Shown: positions 44,229 through 53,567, numbered from the stretch's first letter. The stretch: 64,000 bases of DNA from Zhihengliuella salsuginis (GCF_014651715.1 NZ_BMXK01000003.1:186001-250000); one strand, 5' to 3'. Numbers and translations: made by a program. The notes: generated by a model from the sequence alone, not told the origin.

Positions 44229-44542
44229 AGGGGTATCGAATCTCGGCGAGCGGTGAGGGAGACTCGTGTCCGGAGCAGGTCTGTGGTGACGACGTCCACT
44301 CGGGTCCCGAGAAGTTGAGATAGTTCCTCGCCCAGGCCCGAAATGCGCATCAACGGGTTCCCCATGTCTGGGGCGAGGTCGACGAGAAGGTCGACGTCGC
44401 TGTCCGCCCGGGCGTCCCCACGCGCAACGGATCCGAAGAGGCGCGGCGAAGTCGCACCGTAGCGCAGGAGAAGCGCGTCAACTCCCGCACGGTTCTCCGC
44501 CAGCGACTGCCGGAGCGCGATGGTGCGAGGCGTTGGGATCAT
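44225..44542 (-). CDS. mntA: MntA-like nucleotidyltransferase antitoxin
   Basis: This 105-residue minimal nucleotidyltransferase has the motif GS-VARGDARADS-DVD, an exact GSX10DXD, with a third acidic residue further along. MntA antitoxins neutralise HepT by transferring AMP groups to the RX4HXY tyrosine. The ATG at 44542 is used, and an in-frame ATG at 44554 is equally possible. It lies upstream of hepT in the same transcript. The surrounding GC is somewhat below the core genes, consistent with horizontal mobility. Confidence 0.9.
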   Translation of the reverse strand: MIPTPRTIALRQSLAENRAGVDALLLRYGATSPRLFGSVARGDARADSDVDLLVDLAPDMGNPLMRISGLGEELSQLLGTRVDVVTTDLLRTRVSLTARRDSIPL

Positions 44543-44647
44543 GATTAATACCATACGACTTTTGCTCGACCGCCGGGAGACTGTCGTCGGCAGCGGTCGG
44601 GCGAGGAACGGCCGGCCAACCGCGTCTGCGGAGAAGTCCACCGGAGG

Positions 44648-45271
44648 TCAGCCGGCGGCGAGGCGTGTCAGCGCGCCGGGCTCCGTGCCGAGCAGGCGCT
44701 CGACGAGGTGGCCGAGGACGCCCGAGCGCGTCGCGGCCGGCCGCCAGTGCACCAGGGCCTGGGCGTTGAGGCCGTCGATCATCCCGAGCAGGTGCCAGGC
44801 CACCTCGTCGGGGTCGGCGATGTCGAATTCGCCGGCGGCGGCACCGGCCTCGACGACCTCGCGCAGGGCGGCGTGCCAGTCGTCCATGACGTCGCGGACG
44901 CGCGCCGCGAGCCGCTCGTTGGACCGGCCCAGCGTCCACGCCTCGACCCAGACGAGCGTCACGTCGTCGCGGGTGGCGTCGAACACGGTGGCCAGGAGCT
45001 GGGCCAGCCGGCGCGCCGGCGTCGGCGCCGTCGCGAGGATCTCGCGGACCTCGTCGAGCTCGGCGCGCGTGATCCGCTCGAAGCACGTCGCGACCAGGTC
45101 GTCCATGCTCGAAACATAGTGCGCCACGAGACCCGGGGCGACAGATGCGCCGGCGGCGACCGAGCGCAGTTTGACCGCCGAAAGCCCCTCGTCACACGCG
45201 ATTTTGATGGCGGCGTCGAGGATCTCGGCGGACCGCTGGGCGGGCGGCTTGCGACTGGTGGCTCTTGACAT
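44648..45271 (-). CDS. TetR-family regulator of the adjacent permease operon
   Basis: This 207-residue TetR protein has the N-terminal HTH (EILDAAIKIACDEGLSAVKL, SVAPGLVAHYVSSMDDL) and a BetI-like C-terminal ligand domain (TetR_C_6: LVWVEAWTLGRSNERLAARV, WHLLGMIDGLNAQALVHW). It is divergent from the NCS1 permease, with only 43 bp between start codons. That gap holds an inverted repeat, so it very probably controls the permease/agmatine deiminase/amidase operon. The ligand is unknown, but an imported amine or base is plausible. Confidence 0.9.
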   Translation of the reverse strand: MSRATSRKPPAQRSAEILDAAIKIACDEGLSAVKLRSVAAGASVAPGLVAHYVSSMDDLVATCFERITRAELDEVREILATAPTPARRLAQLLATVFDATRDDVTLVWVEAWTLGRSNERLAARVRDVMDDWHAALREVVEAGAAAGEFDIADPDEVAWHLLGMIDGLNAQALVHWRPAATRSGVLGHLVERLLGTEPGALTRLAAG

Positions 45272-45306
45272 GGTCAGTCCAGTGTAGCTACGGTCACATC
45301 GAGTTG

Positions 45307-45322
45307 TTGATCACATGGTCAA
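45307..45322. promoter_or_regulatory. Candidate TetR operator
   Basis: TTGATCA-CA-TGGTCAA is a 16-bp inverted repeat with one mismatch per arm. ACATGGTCA also recurs at the TetR start codon (about 45268-45276). It overlaps the first possible start (45315) of the permease gene. Confidence 0.6.
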
Positions 45323-46856
45323 TAAGAAGTCGCAGACCGACGGGACCCCACGCATGGGCAACGAAGTACTGACCAGACCACCCGGAGGCGCCCCCTCCGT
45401 CGCGTCCGGAACCGCGCCGGCCAACGCTCCCGGCCACGTCGAGCAGCACGGCCTCGACTACATCGCGCCGTCCGAGCGCGGCGGGTCGCCCGTCTCGCTC
45501 TTCTGGATCTGGATGAGCGCGAACGTCCTCTACCTCTACTTCGTGATCGGCGGCGGACTGGTGCTGCTCGGCCTCTCGGTCGTCGAGGCGCTCGCCGTCA
45601 CCGTGGTCGGCAACCTGTGGTGGGCCGTCGTCGGCTGGCTGGCCGTCAGCGGCCCGGCCGCGGGAGCGCCCAGCGTGACCATCATGCGGGCGATGTACGG
45701 CATCCGCGGCAACCGCATCTTCGGCGGCGCGCTGGGCGTGCTCATCGGGCTCTTCTACGAGGTCATCAACATCGCGGTGGGCACCTTCGCCGCCCTCGCG
45801 CTGCTGCCGCTGATCGGCGTGGAACCGGGCGTCGTCGGCCAATGGAGCGTCCTGCTCGTCGTCGCCTTCCTCAGCTTCGTGTTCAGCGTCTACGGCCACG
45901 GAACGATCATGGCCCTGGCACCCTACTTCTCGGCGGCCCTCGCGCTCGCATTCGTGGTGCTCGGGTACTTCGTCCTGACCGCCGCCGACTTCTCCTACAC
46001 CGCCCCGGAGATGCCCGCCGGCGAGCGCTGGGCGCTGATCGCGCTCGGCTACGCCATCGTCGCGGCCGGCCCGCTGTCCTGGGGCACCGGCGCCGACTAC
46101 TCGCGCTACCTGCCGAAGTCCACGCCCCGTCGCGGCGTGATCGGGTGGACCGCTCTGGGCGGCTTCATCCCCTCCGCCGTCATCGGCTCCCTCGGCGTTC
46201 TCGCCGCGACCGCGATCGACATGACCGACCCGCAGCAGACCATTTCCGAGATCGTCCCGGGATGGTTCACGCCCGTCTTCCTGTTCGTCGTCTTCCTGGG
46301 GACCGTGACCAACAATGTCCTGGTCGCCTACTCCACGGGGCTCTACGCACAGGGGCTGGGCGTGAAGCTCCCGCGCGCGGCCACGGTCGTCGTCACCGGC
46401 GCCGCCGCCACCGCCATGGCCGGCTGGCTCGTCTTCGCGGCACCCAGCTTCCTCGACACCCTGAACGCGGCGCTCGAGCTGAGCGTGAGCGTCCTCGGCC
46501 CGCTCGTGGCGGTCTACGCCGTCGACATCCTCCTGCGCCGCAACCGGTACGACGGCGTCGCGCTCAACGACGAGTCCCGGGGAAGCGACTTCTGGTACAG
46601 CCGCGGCTACTTCATCCCGGGCATCGCCGCGATGGTCGTCGGGACCTCCGTGTCCCTCTTGCTGGTGAACTCGACCCTCTTCGTCGGCCCGGTCGCCGCG
46701 GCGCTCGGCGGAGCGGACCTCTCCGCGGTCTTCGCCCCCGTGATCGGAGGTGCGGTCTACGCGATCCTCTGGCGCACCACCGCGCCCTTCAAGAACCCCT
46801 CACTCCGTCCCGGCGCCGGTGCGCCGGACGCACACCGAATGGAGACCGCAGCATGA
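45315..46856 (+). CDS. NCS1-family purine/cytosine-type permease
   Basis: This protein of up to 513 residues is a 12-helix nucleobase:cation symporter-1 carrier. It has ERGGSPVSLFWIWMSANVLY at the first helix, SGPAAGAPSVTIMRAMYGIRGN, SWGTGADYSRYLPKSTP and TNNVLVAYSTGLYAQGLG. A second start, ATG 45354 (MGNEVLTRP), would leave the putative operator outside the coding sequence and may be the true one. It heads an operon with agmatine deiminase and amidase, so it may import agmatine-like guanidines, allantoin or a nucleobase. Specificity cannot be read. Confidence 0.88.
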   Translation: MVNKKSQTDGTPRMGNEVLTRPPGGAPSVASGTAPANAPGHVEQHGLDYIAPSERGGSPVSLFWIWMSANVLYLYFVIGGGLVLLGLSVVEALAVTVVGNLWWAVVGWLAVSGPAAGAPSVTIMRAMYGIRGNRIFGGALGVLIGLFYEVINIAVGTFAALALLPLIGVEPGVVGQWSVLLVVAFLSFVFSVYGHGTIMALAPYFSAALALAFVVLGYFVLTAADFSYTAPEMPAGERWALIALGYAIVAAGPLSWGTGADYSRYLPKSTPRRGVIGWTALGGFIPSAVIGSLGVLAATAIDMTDPQQTISEIVPGWFTPVFLFVVFLGTVTNNVLVAYSTGLYAQGLGVKLPRAATVVVTGAAATAMAGWLVFAAPSFLDTLNAALELSVSVLGPLVAVYAVDILLRRNRYDGVALNDESRGSDFWYSRGYFIPGIAAMVVGTSVSLLLVNSTLFVGPVAAALGGADLSAVFAPVIGGAVYAILWRTTAPFKNPSLRPGAGAPDAHRMETAA

Positions 46857-47887
46857 GCTGGCGCATGCCCGCAGAAACAGCCGACCACGAGCGCACCTGG
46901 ATGGCGTTCCCGCGCCCCGGAACCACGCTGGGCGACGACGCCGCCTCGGCCGGCGAGGCCTACGCGGCCTGGACCGCCGTGGCCCACGCCGTCGCCGAGT
47001 TCGAACCGGTCACCATGGTGGTCGACCCCTGCGAGACCGGCCGGGCGCGCGACCTCCTGGGGAGCGGGATCGATCTGCTCGAGGCGCCCCTGGACGAGTT
47101 CTGGATGCGCGATGTCGGCCCCACGTTCGTTCTCGACGACGAACGCCCGGGAGTGCTCGGCGCTGTCGACTGGATCTTCAACGGCTGGGGCGCCCCGGCG
47201 TGGGCGGAGTGGGACAAGTCGGCGAAGATCGGGGCGTTCGTCGCCGAGGCGGCCGGGGCCGAGCGCGTGCCGTCGCTGCTGGTCAACGAGGGCGGCGCGA
47301 TCCATGTCGACGGCGCCGGCACGGTGCTGGTGACCGAGACCGTCCAGCTGGACCCGGGCCGCAACCCGTACGCGACGCGCGAGCTCGTCGAGGCCGAGCT
47401 GGCCCGCACGCTCGGCACGTCGAAGGCGATCTGGCTGCCCCGGGGACTGACCCGCGACTACGAGGACTTCGGCACCCGCGGGCACGTCGACATGGTCGCC
47501 ACGCTCCCCGAACCCGGGCGCCTCCTGCTCCACCACCAGACGAACCCGGAGCACCCCGACTTCGAGGTCTCACGCGCCCTGCGCGAATTCCTCGCCGACC
47601 AGACCGACGCGGCCGGGAACCCGTTCGAGATCCTCGACGTGCCGGCCCCGTCGACCCTGCGGGATGGCGACGGGTTCGTCGACTGGTCCTACGTCAACCA
47701 TCTGGTGGTCAACGGAGGGGTCATCGCGTGCGGGTACGGCGACGCGCGCGCCGACGCCGCCGCGGCCGAGCTCCTCGCCGAGGCCTACCCGGGCCGGCGC
47801 GTGGTGACCGTCCCGATCCGCCCCGTGATCGACCGCGGCGGCGCCATCCACTGCATCACCCAGCAGCAGCCCAAGCTCGGCGTTTGA
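46853..47887 (+). CDS. aguA: Agmatine deiminase
   Basis: This 344-residue guanidino-group-modifying enzyme (PPAD family) hydrolyses agmatine to N-carbamoylputrescine and ammonia. Characteristic segments are DEFWMRDVGPTFV, the catalytic His in TRGHVDMVATL, LLVNEGGAIHVDG and the nucleophilic Cys334 near the C-terminus (RGGAIHCITQQQP). The ATG overlaps the permease stop (ATGA). It is followed by an amidase, which could act on the carbamoylputrescine or on another amide. Confidence 0.93.
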   Translation: MSWRMPAETADHERTWMAFPRPGTTLGDDAASAGEAYAAWTAVAHAVAEFEPVTMVVDPCETGRARDLLGSGIDLLEAPLDEFWMRDVGPTFVLDDERPGVLGAVDWIFNGWGAPAWAEWDKSAKIGAFVAEAAGAERVPSLLVNEGGAIHVDGAGTVLVTETVQLDPGRNPYATRELVEAELARTLGTSKAIWLPRGLTRDYEDFGTRGHVDMVATLPEPGRLLLHHQTNPEHPDFEVSRALREFLADQTDAAGNPFEILDVPAPSTLRDGDGFVDWSYVNHLVVNGGVIACGYGDARADAAAAELLAEAYPGRRVVTVPIRPVIDRGGAIHCITQQQPKLGV

Positions 47888-47916
47888 AGCCCGTGCAGAG
47901 TCGAAGGAGCAGAACC

Positions 47917-49686
47917 GTGAGCCGCTACCGAGTCGTTGAGGCGTCCATCGCCCAGCTACGCGCCGACCTGGGATCCGGCGCGGTCACCGCGGTCGAGCTG
48001 GTCGAGGCCTACCTTGCCCGCATCGACGCGTACGACGCGTCGGGCCCGGAACTGAACGCCGTCGTCGTCCGCAACGACCTCGCGCTCGAGGAGGCCGCCG
48101 CCTCCGACGCGCGCCGCGCCCGCGGCGAGACGCTCGGCCCGCTGGACGGCATCCCCTACACCGCGAAGGACTCCTATATGGCCCGGGGGCTGACGGTCGC
48201 GTCCGGCTCGCCGGCGTTCGAGCGACTGGTGGCGCAGAGGGACGCGTTCACGATCAGCCGCCTGCGCGCCGGCGGCGCCATCCTGCTGGGCCTGACCAAC
48301 ATGCCGCCCATGGCCAACGGCGGCATGCAGCGCGGCGTCTACGGCCGGGCCGAGAGCCCGTACAGCGCCGACTGGCTGACCTCGGCCTTCGCCTCCGGTT
48401 CCTCCAACGGGTCCGGCACGGCCACCGCAGCGAGCTTCGCGGCGTTCGGGCTGGGGGAGGAGACGTGGTCCTCGGGCCGCGCGCCCGCCTCCAACAACGC
48501 TTTGTGCGCCTACACGCCCTCGCGCGGGGTCGTCTCCGTCCGCGGCAACTGGCCGCTGGTGCCGACCATGGACGTCGTCGTGCCGCACACCCGCACGATG
48601 GCCGACCTGCTCGAAGTGCTCGACGTGATCGTCGCCGACGACGCCGAGACCCGCGGCGACTTCTGGCGCGTGCAGCCGTGGGTCGAGATCCCGGCGGCCT
48701 CGGCCGTGCGGCCGGCGTCCTACCCCGCGCTCGCGGGTTCGGCGGGGCACGACGAAGGCACCTCCGGCCACGGGACCCGCGCCGCCTCCCCGCTGGCGGG
48801 CCGGACCATCGGCGTGCCCGCCATGTACATCAACCAGGACGACGACGCGGGCACCGGCCCGGCCTTCCGCGGCCTCGACGGCGTGCGCGGCATCGGCGGC
48901 TCCACGGGGCAGCGGATCGAGACCCGGGCGAGTGCGATCGACCTCTGGGAGGCGGCGCGCGCGGATCTGGAGGCGGCGGGCGCGACCGTCGTCGTCGTGG
49001 ACTTCCCCGTGGTGACCAACTACGAGGGCGACCGGCCCGGGGCGCCGACCATCGCCACGCGCGGGCTCGTGAGCCCCGAGTACCTGCAGCGCGAGATCGT
49101 GGACCTGTCCGTGTTCGGCTGGGACGACTTCCTGCGGGCGAACGGCGACCCCGCCCTGAACCGCCTGGCCGACGTCGACGGGGAGCGGATCTTCCCGCAC
49201 CCCGACGGCGCCCTGCCGGACCGGTACCACGGGTTCGACGACGACATCGCGTCCTACCCGGCGCACGCGGCCGAACACCTGGTGACCGACGTGACGCAGA
49301 TCCCCGAGCTGGAGGCGGGCGTGCGCGGGCTCGAGGAGACCCGCCGCGTCGACCTCGAGGAGTGGATGGACGCCCGCGGGCTCGACGCCGTCGTGTTCCC
49401 CGCCGTGGCCGACGTGGGGGCCGCCGACATGGACGTGAACCCCGCCTCCGCGGAGGCGGGCTGGCGCAACGGCGTGTGGGTCGCGAACGGCAACTTGGTC
49501 CCGCGCCACCTGGGGATCCCGACCGTGACCGTGCCGATGGGGACGATGGCGGACATCGGCATGCCGGTCGGGTTGACGTTCGCGGGCCGCGCGTACGACG
49601 ACAACGCGCTGCTCGCCCTGGCCGCCGCGTTCGAGGCGACGGGGGACCGGCGGATGGTCCCGCCGCGCACGCCCGAGCTCGGCTGA
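47917..49686 (+). CDS. Amidase-signature family hydrolase
   Basis: This 589-residue amidase has the signature Lys in GIPYTAKDSYMARG, the glycine/serine-rich region FASGSSNGSGTATAAS, and the cis-Ser/nucleophile region GEETWSSGRAPAS, slightly changed from the usual ETGGSIR pattern. GAAGGAG precedes the GTG at 47917. It is the third gene of the permease/agmatine deiminase operon and may cleave N-carbamoylputrescine or another product of that pathway. Dedicated carbamoylputrescine amidases are normally nitrilase-type, so this assignment is only contextual. The family length is usually 450-550 residues, so this copy is slightly long. Confidence 0.88.
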   Translation: MSRYRVVEASIAQLRADLGSGAVTAVELVEAYLARIDAYDASGPELNAVVVRNDLALEEAAASDARRARGETLGPLDGIPYTAKDSYMARGLTVASGSPAFERLVAQRDAFTISRLRAGGAILLGLTNMPPMANGGMQRGVYGRAESPYSADWLTSAFASGSSNGSGTATAASFAAFGLGEETWSSGRAPASNNALCAYTPSRGVVSVRGNWPLVPTMDVVVPHTRTMADLLEVLDVIVADDAETRGDFWRVQPWVEIPAASAVRPASYPALAGSAGHDEGTSGHGTRAASPLAGRTIGVPAMYINQDDDAGTGPAFRGLDGVRGIGGSTGQRIETRASAIDLWEAARADLEAAGATVVVVDFPVVTNYEGDRPGAPTIATRGLVSPEYLQREIVDLSVFGWDDFLRANGDPALNRLADVDGERIFPHPDGALPDRYHGFDDDIASYPAHAAEHLVTDVTQIPELEAGVRGLEETRRVDLEEWMDARGLDAVVFPAVADVGAADMDVNPASAEAGWRNGVWVANGNLVPRHLGIPTVTVPMGTMADIGMPVGLTFAGRAYDDNALLALAAAFEATGDRRMVPPRTPELG

Positions 49687-49720
49687 CCGGCGGGTTCGTG
49701 TCCCTGCCGCCCGCGGCCAG

Positions 49721-49777
49721 ATGACCTGCAAGAATCGGGCGAACGATTGAGTTTCAGCCCCGGTTTTTGCAGGTCAT
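49721..49777. repeat. Palindromic element between convergent operons
   Basis: ATGACCTGCAA (49721-49731) and TTGCAGGTCAT (49767-49777) form a perfect 11-bp inverted repeat. Pairing continues imperfectly inward through an A-run/T-run and a CGGG/CCCG segment, with a loop of about 16 nt. It may be a bidirectional terminator or a copy of a short dispersed palindromic element. Confidence 0.6.
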
Positions 49778-49820
49778 CGCTGTTGGGCGACCCGCTCCCC
49801 GCCCTCTTGCCGGCGCCCGG

Positions 49821-51464
49821 TCAGAGCCGCGCGGGCTCAGCGGCAGAAAACACCTCGCGCCCGCCCACGAACGTCGCGACGATCCGGGACGCCAGCAGCG
49901 ACTGCGGCCCGTCGGCGAACGGGTCCGCGTCGAGGATCGCGAAGTCCGCCCGGTATCCGGCGGCGATCATGCCGCGGTCCGCGCCGTCGCCGACGGAAAT
50001 CGCCGCGTCGCGGGTCGCGTGGCCGATCGCGCTCGCGAGCGGCAGCGCCTGCTCGGGTTCGACCGGCGCGAAGGAGGCGTCGAGCGCCGAGTGCCGCGTC
50101 GTGGCGACGTACATGTTCCCCAGCGCGTCGTGCGGGGCGGTGGGCGCGTCGGTCGAGAACGCGAGCAGCGCGCCGGCGGCCTCGTACTCGCCCCACGCGA
50201 AGCCTCGGGCCGCGCGCTCCGCGCCGAGCATGGCGTCCCAGTTCGGGCGGACCGCGGCGTCGGTGTGCACCGGCTGCATCGACGCCGTGATCCCCAGGGC
50301 GGCCAGGCGTTCGGCCGTGCCCTCGGCGGCGTACTCGAGGTGCTCGATCCGGTGCCGGCGCTCGCGCTCCCCGTTGGCGGCGACGGCGTGCTCGAGCGCG
50401 TCGATCGCGTTCGTGCTCGCCGCGTCGCCGATCGCGTGCACGGCGATCTGCAGGCCGAGCCGGTCGGCCTGGACGACGGCCGGCCGCAGCGCCTCCAGCG
50501 GCCAGATCGGATCGGCGTTGGTGCCGTCCGTGTAGGGCGCGCCGAGCGAGGCGGTGCACGCGTCGATGACGCCGTCGGAGATGAACTTGACCCCGACCAC
50601 GCGGAAGGAGCCGCCGAAGTCGCGCCCGGCCAGCTCCGCCGCGCGCCGGATCTGCGCGGTGTTGCGCTCGGCGTCGCCGTGGTTGTCGATGAGCCAGTGC
50701 GCGGCCAGGCGCACGGGCAGGTCCCCGCCGTGCCGGGCCAGGGCGCGTTCGACGGCGGCCAGGTCACCTTCGCCGAACGCCATGTCGACGGCGCCGGTCA
50801 CGCCCGCGGCGAGGTAGGCGTCGAACGCCCGGTCGAGGGCCGCGTCGCGGTCGGCGTCGGTCGTGTGGGCCTCGAGGTACGGCCAGACGAACTGCGTCGC
50901 GGCCGTCTCGAGCAGCAGGCCGGTGGCGCGCCCGTCGTCGTCGCGGACGATCCGCCCGCCGATCGGGTCCGGCGTCTCGTCGGTGATCCCAAGCTCGGCC
51001 AGGGCGGCCGTGTTGACCCAGCACGAGTGCAGGTCGTTGGCGTCGAGGTAGACCGGGATATCCGGCGCGACGGCGTCGAGCATCGCCGCCGTCGGGGTCC
51101 CGCCCGGGACGGAATCGAAGAGCCAGCCGCGACCGAGGACCCGCGCCGCAGAGGGATCCTCGGCGCGGGCGCGGGCGATCCGTTCCAGGATCTGCTCCAG
51201 GTTCCGGGCGGAGGTCAGCTCGACCTTGCCGAGCGCCTGGCCGGTCATCAGCAGGTGGATGTGGGCGTCGATGAATCCGGGGACCAGCACGCGGCCACCG
51301 ACATCGACCGTGCTCGCGTCGGCCCGGGCGAGTTCGGCCGCGCGGTCCTCGTCGCCGACGAAGACGAACCGGCCGTCCTCGACGAGCGTGGCCCGGGCCG
51401 TGGGGGCCTCGGCGCCGGTCTCGGCGGTGAAGATGCGGGCGTTGCGGTAGAGGGTCTGTTCCAT
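49821..51464 (-). CDS. Amidohydrolase family protein (YtcJ-like)
   Basis: This 547-residue metal-dependent hydrolase of the amidohydrolase_3 group has the first metal site GFIDAHIHLLMTGQAL (HxH), the carboxylated-Lys candidate in VVGVKFISDGVIDAC, later His ligands in LQIAVHAIGDAA and RIEHLEYAA, and the Asp in AFSTDAPTA. YtcJ-like enzymes include N-substituted formamide deformylases, but the true substrate is unknown. It begins 20 nt after the end of the frameshifted MFS gene on the same strand, so transport and hydrolysis of one compound is plausible. Confidence 0.85.
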   Translation of the reverse strand: MEQTLYRNARIFTAETGAEAPTARATLVEDGRFVFVGDEDRAAELARADASTVDVGGRVLVPGFIDAHIHLLMTGQALGKVELTSARNLEQILERIARARAEDPSAARVLGRGWLFDSVPGGTPTAAMLDAVAPDIPVYLDANDLHSCWVNTAALAELGITDETPDPIGGRIVRDDDGRATGLLLETAATQFVWPYLEAHTTDADRDAALDRAFDAYLAAGVTGAVDMAFGEGDLAAVERALARHGGDLPVRLAAHWLIDNHGDAERNTAQIRRAAELAGRDFGGSFRVVGVKFISDGVIDACTASLGAPYTDGTNADPIWPLEALRPAVVQADRLGLQIAVHAIGDAASTNAIDALEHAVAANGERERRHRIEHLEYAAEGTAERLAALGITASMQPVHTDAAVRPNWDAMLGAERAARGFAWGEYEAAGALLAFSTDAPTAPHDALGNMYVATTRHSALDASFAPVEPEQALPLASAIGHATRDAAISVGDGADRGMIAAGYRADFAILDADPFADGPQSLLASRIVATFVGGREVFSAAEPARL

Positions 51465-51484
51465 GGTGTTCCGTTCTACGGGTG

Positions 51485-52782
51485 TCAGGCGGTCGGCTGG
51501 GCGGCGCGGCGGACGTCGTCGTCCTGTGCCGGGCCGGCGGGCGGCTCCGAGCTGTTGTCCGCCGCGGCGCGGCTGATCCGCGTCGAGAGCGCGGCGACGC
51601 CGGCGGTGGGGACGGCCAGGGCAACGCTCGTGATGCCGAGCGCGATGGTGAACCCCTCAGGTCCGAAGGCCTCCAGTAGAGAGGCGCCGATGATCGGGGT
51701 GAGGGCCGACCCCACGAGGTACGTCGCCAGCAGGGGGGCCGGACCACCGGCCGTCGGCCGAGAGCGCTGCCGCGACGGCCACGAAGTACATGAAGCACAG
51801 GGCGTAGACCGTGTTCCAGGCGATAAAGGCGACGATGAACGCGGTCGGGGAATCCGCGAAACCCGTGGCGGCCTTGAGGGCGCCACCGGCAACGAGCAGC
51901 ACGACCAGCGGGACGGCGCGGCCGAGCCGGTCTCCGATGATCATCAGACCGATCGATCCCAGTAGACCGCCCGCGGTCGCGCCGCTCAATGCGATGCCCA
52001 GGCCGGCCGGCGTGAGCGCGGCCTGCATCTCGCCGACGGCCCCGGCCATCGCCCAGAGGGAGTCCTCGCTGATGGCCCACAGGGTGAACGTGACCAGGAG
52101 GACGAGGCCGGCGGCCAGTAGGCGGCGGTCGCTGCGCGGCGCCGGATCGCCCGAGCGGCGCCCGTCGGGCAGGGGCAGAGCTTCGGAGACGCCGGAGATG
52201 CTGGGGGGTGGACGTCGTCGGCGCCTTCGGGAGCCAGGGCGAGAGGGCCAGCCCGATGACGCAGAAGAGCGCGAGCGACCCGAAGACGTTGATCGGTGCG
52301 ACGCCAAGGACCGGGATCACGGCGAGGACGACGGTGATGACGCCGCGGTTCGCGAGGCCGTTGAACCCGGCGATGCGGTCCGGGTCGCGGAAGGCGGCGA
52401 AGGCGGCGCCCGATGCGGCCACTGCGCAGCCGACTCCGGCGCCGCCGGCGAGCAGGCCCGCAATCGCGACGCCCGGGGCGGGAACGAACGCCGCCGCTCC
52501 GAAGGCCGCCAGGCCCAGCGTGAGACCGGAGCGGGCGACGGTGTGCCAGTGGGGCCCGGCGCACCACGGTGCGACGGCGAGCCCGACGACGGCGGTCAGC
52601 AGGAGCACCCCCGTGACGACCCACCCCGCGGACAGGAAGGAGAGGCCAGCAGCGTCCTGGAGCGCGGTGATCATGTAGGGCGACAGGTTGACGCCGAGGT
52701 AGCCGGCGATGCCGATGAGGAAGGTCGCGGACGTGGTGCCCAGGCGCATTGGCAGGCGGGGATCGGCGGGTGTGAGGGTCAT
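51485..52782 (-). pseudogene. MFS transporter gene with two frameshifts
   Basis: Three overlapping frames encode consecutive parts of one major-facilitator protein. Helices 1-6 run from ATG 52782 (MTLTPADPRLPMRL) to LALSPWLPKAP. The next helices continue from SISGVSEALPLP to FMYFVAVAAALSADG, and the last ones from LLATYLVGSALTPIIGASL to the stop at 51485. Both breaks fall in six-G runs (plus-strand 52203-52208 and 51733-51738). Removing one base from each run restores one frame of about 430 residues. It is either a recent pseudogene or a homopolymer sequencing error. It is divergent from a TetR gene. Confidence 0.85.
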
Positions 52783-52795
52783 GACGGCTCCATAG

Positions 52796-52808
52796 CTAAT
52801 GGCATTAG
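52796..52808. promoter_or_regulatory. Candidate TetR operator between MFS and tetR genes
   Basis: CTAATGGCATTAG is palindromic except for its central base. It lies 14 bp before the MFS start codon and upstream of the divergent tetR. Confidence 0.6.
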
Positions 52809-52946
52809 TTTTTAAGAGTATGACGCAGGTCACCGAAAATGAAAACCCGTGGAATCGAGGCGTCGCGTGCGGCCGCAGCCGAGCCGGCGGGTAGCGTGGG
52901 GGCGACGGCGCCGGGCCCGGGCCGTCGGGACGGTGAGGAGGAGAAC

Positions 52947-53567
52947 GTGGGTAGACCCGTGAGGGCGCGGCTGTCGACCGCCGCAATTGCGGACGCGGCC
53001 GTGGAGCTGATCGACTCCGGCCAGCCCTTCGGGCTCAATGCTGTGGCCCGCCGCCTCGGGGTTAAGCCCCCGTCGCTGTACAACCACGTCGACGGCGTCG
53101 ACGAGATTATCGAGCTGGTCCGCGGCCGACTCGCCGCGCAGTATCTCGCCGAAGCGGGAACCGACGCGGAATGGGGTGAGGTGCTCGAGTCGATGATCCG
53201 GGCAGAGCGGCGGATGTACACCGAGCACCCGCACGTCGTCCCGCTCATCGCGACCAGCACGGTTCGCGACGAGGGCGTGATCCGCTCCTACGATCTCAAG
53301 GCGACCCACCTGGTCCGCGCTGGGTTCCCGGAGTCCGAGGTGCTGGTACTCGTCCAGCTGCTCGATGCCTTCGCGCTCGGTTCCGGCCTCGACTATGCGG
53401 CGCCGGACGCCGTGTGGGAGCCGTCCGGTCCGACGAAGACGCTCGGCCGCCTCCTCGGCGCCGGGCCGCCCGGGCGGGTCCGCAATGAGCAGGCGTTCGA
53501 GGTCGGATTGGGCATCCTGATGGACGGGCTACGCGAGCGGCTCGCCCGTCACGTGGCGGACGCTTAG
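52947..53567 (+). CDS. TetR-family regulator
   Basis: This 206-residue regulator has an N-terminal HTH (TAAIADAAVELIDSGQPFGL, then LGVKPPSLYNHVDGVDEIIE) and a TetR_C-type ligand-binding domain (SYDLKATHLVRAGF, VLVQLLDAFALGSGLDY). GAGGAGGAG at 52935-52943 supports the GTG at 52947. An ATG at 52839 would add 36 low-complexity residues and is less likely. Divergent placement suggests it represses the MFS/amidohydrolase genes. The ligand is unknown. Confidence 0.88.
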   Translation: MGRPVRARLSTAAIADAAVELIDSGQPFGLNAVARRLGVKPPSLYNHVDGVDEIIELVRGRLAAQYLAEAGTDAEWGEVLESMIRAERRMYTEHPHVVPLIATSTVRDEGVIRSYDLKATHLVRAGFPESEVLVLVQLLDAFALGSGLDYAAPDAVWEPSGPTKTLGRLLGAGPPGRVRNEQAFEVGLGILMDGLRERLARHVADA

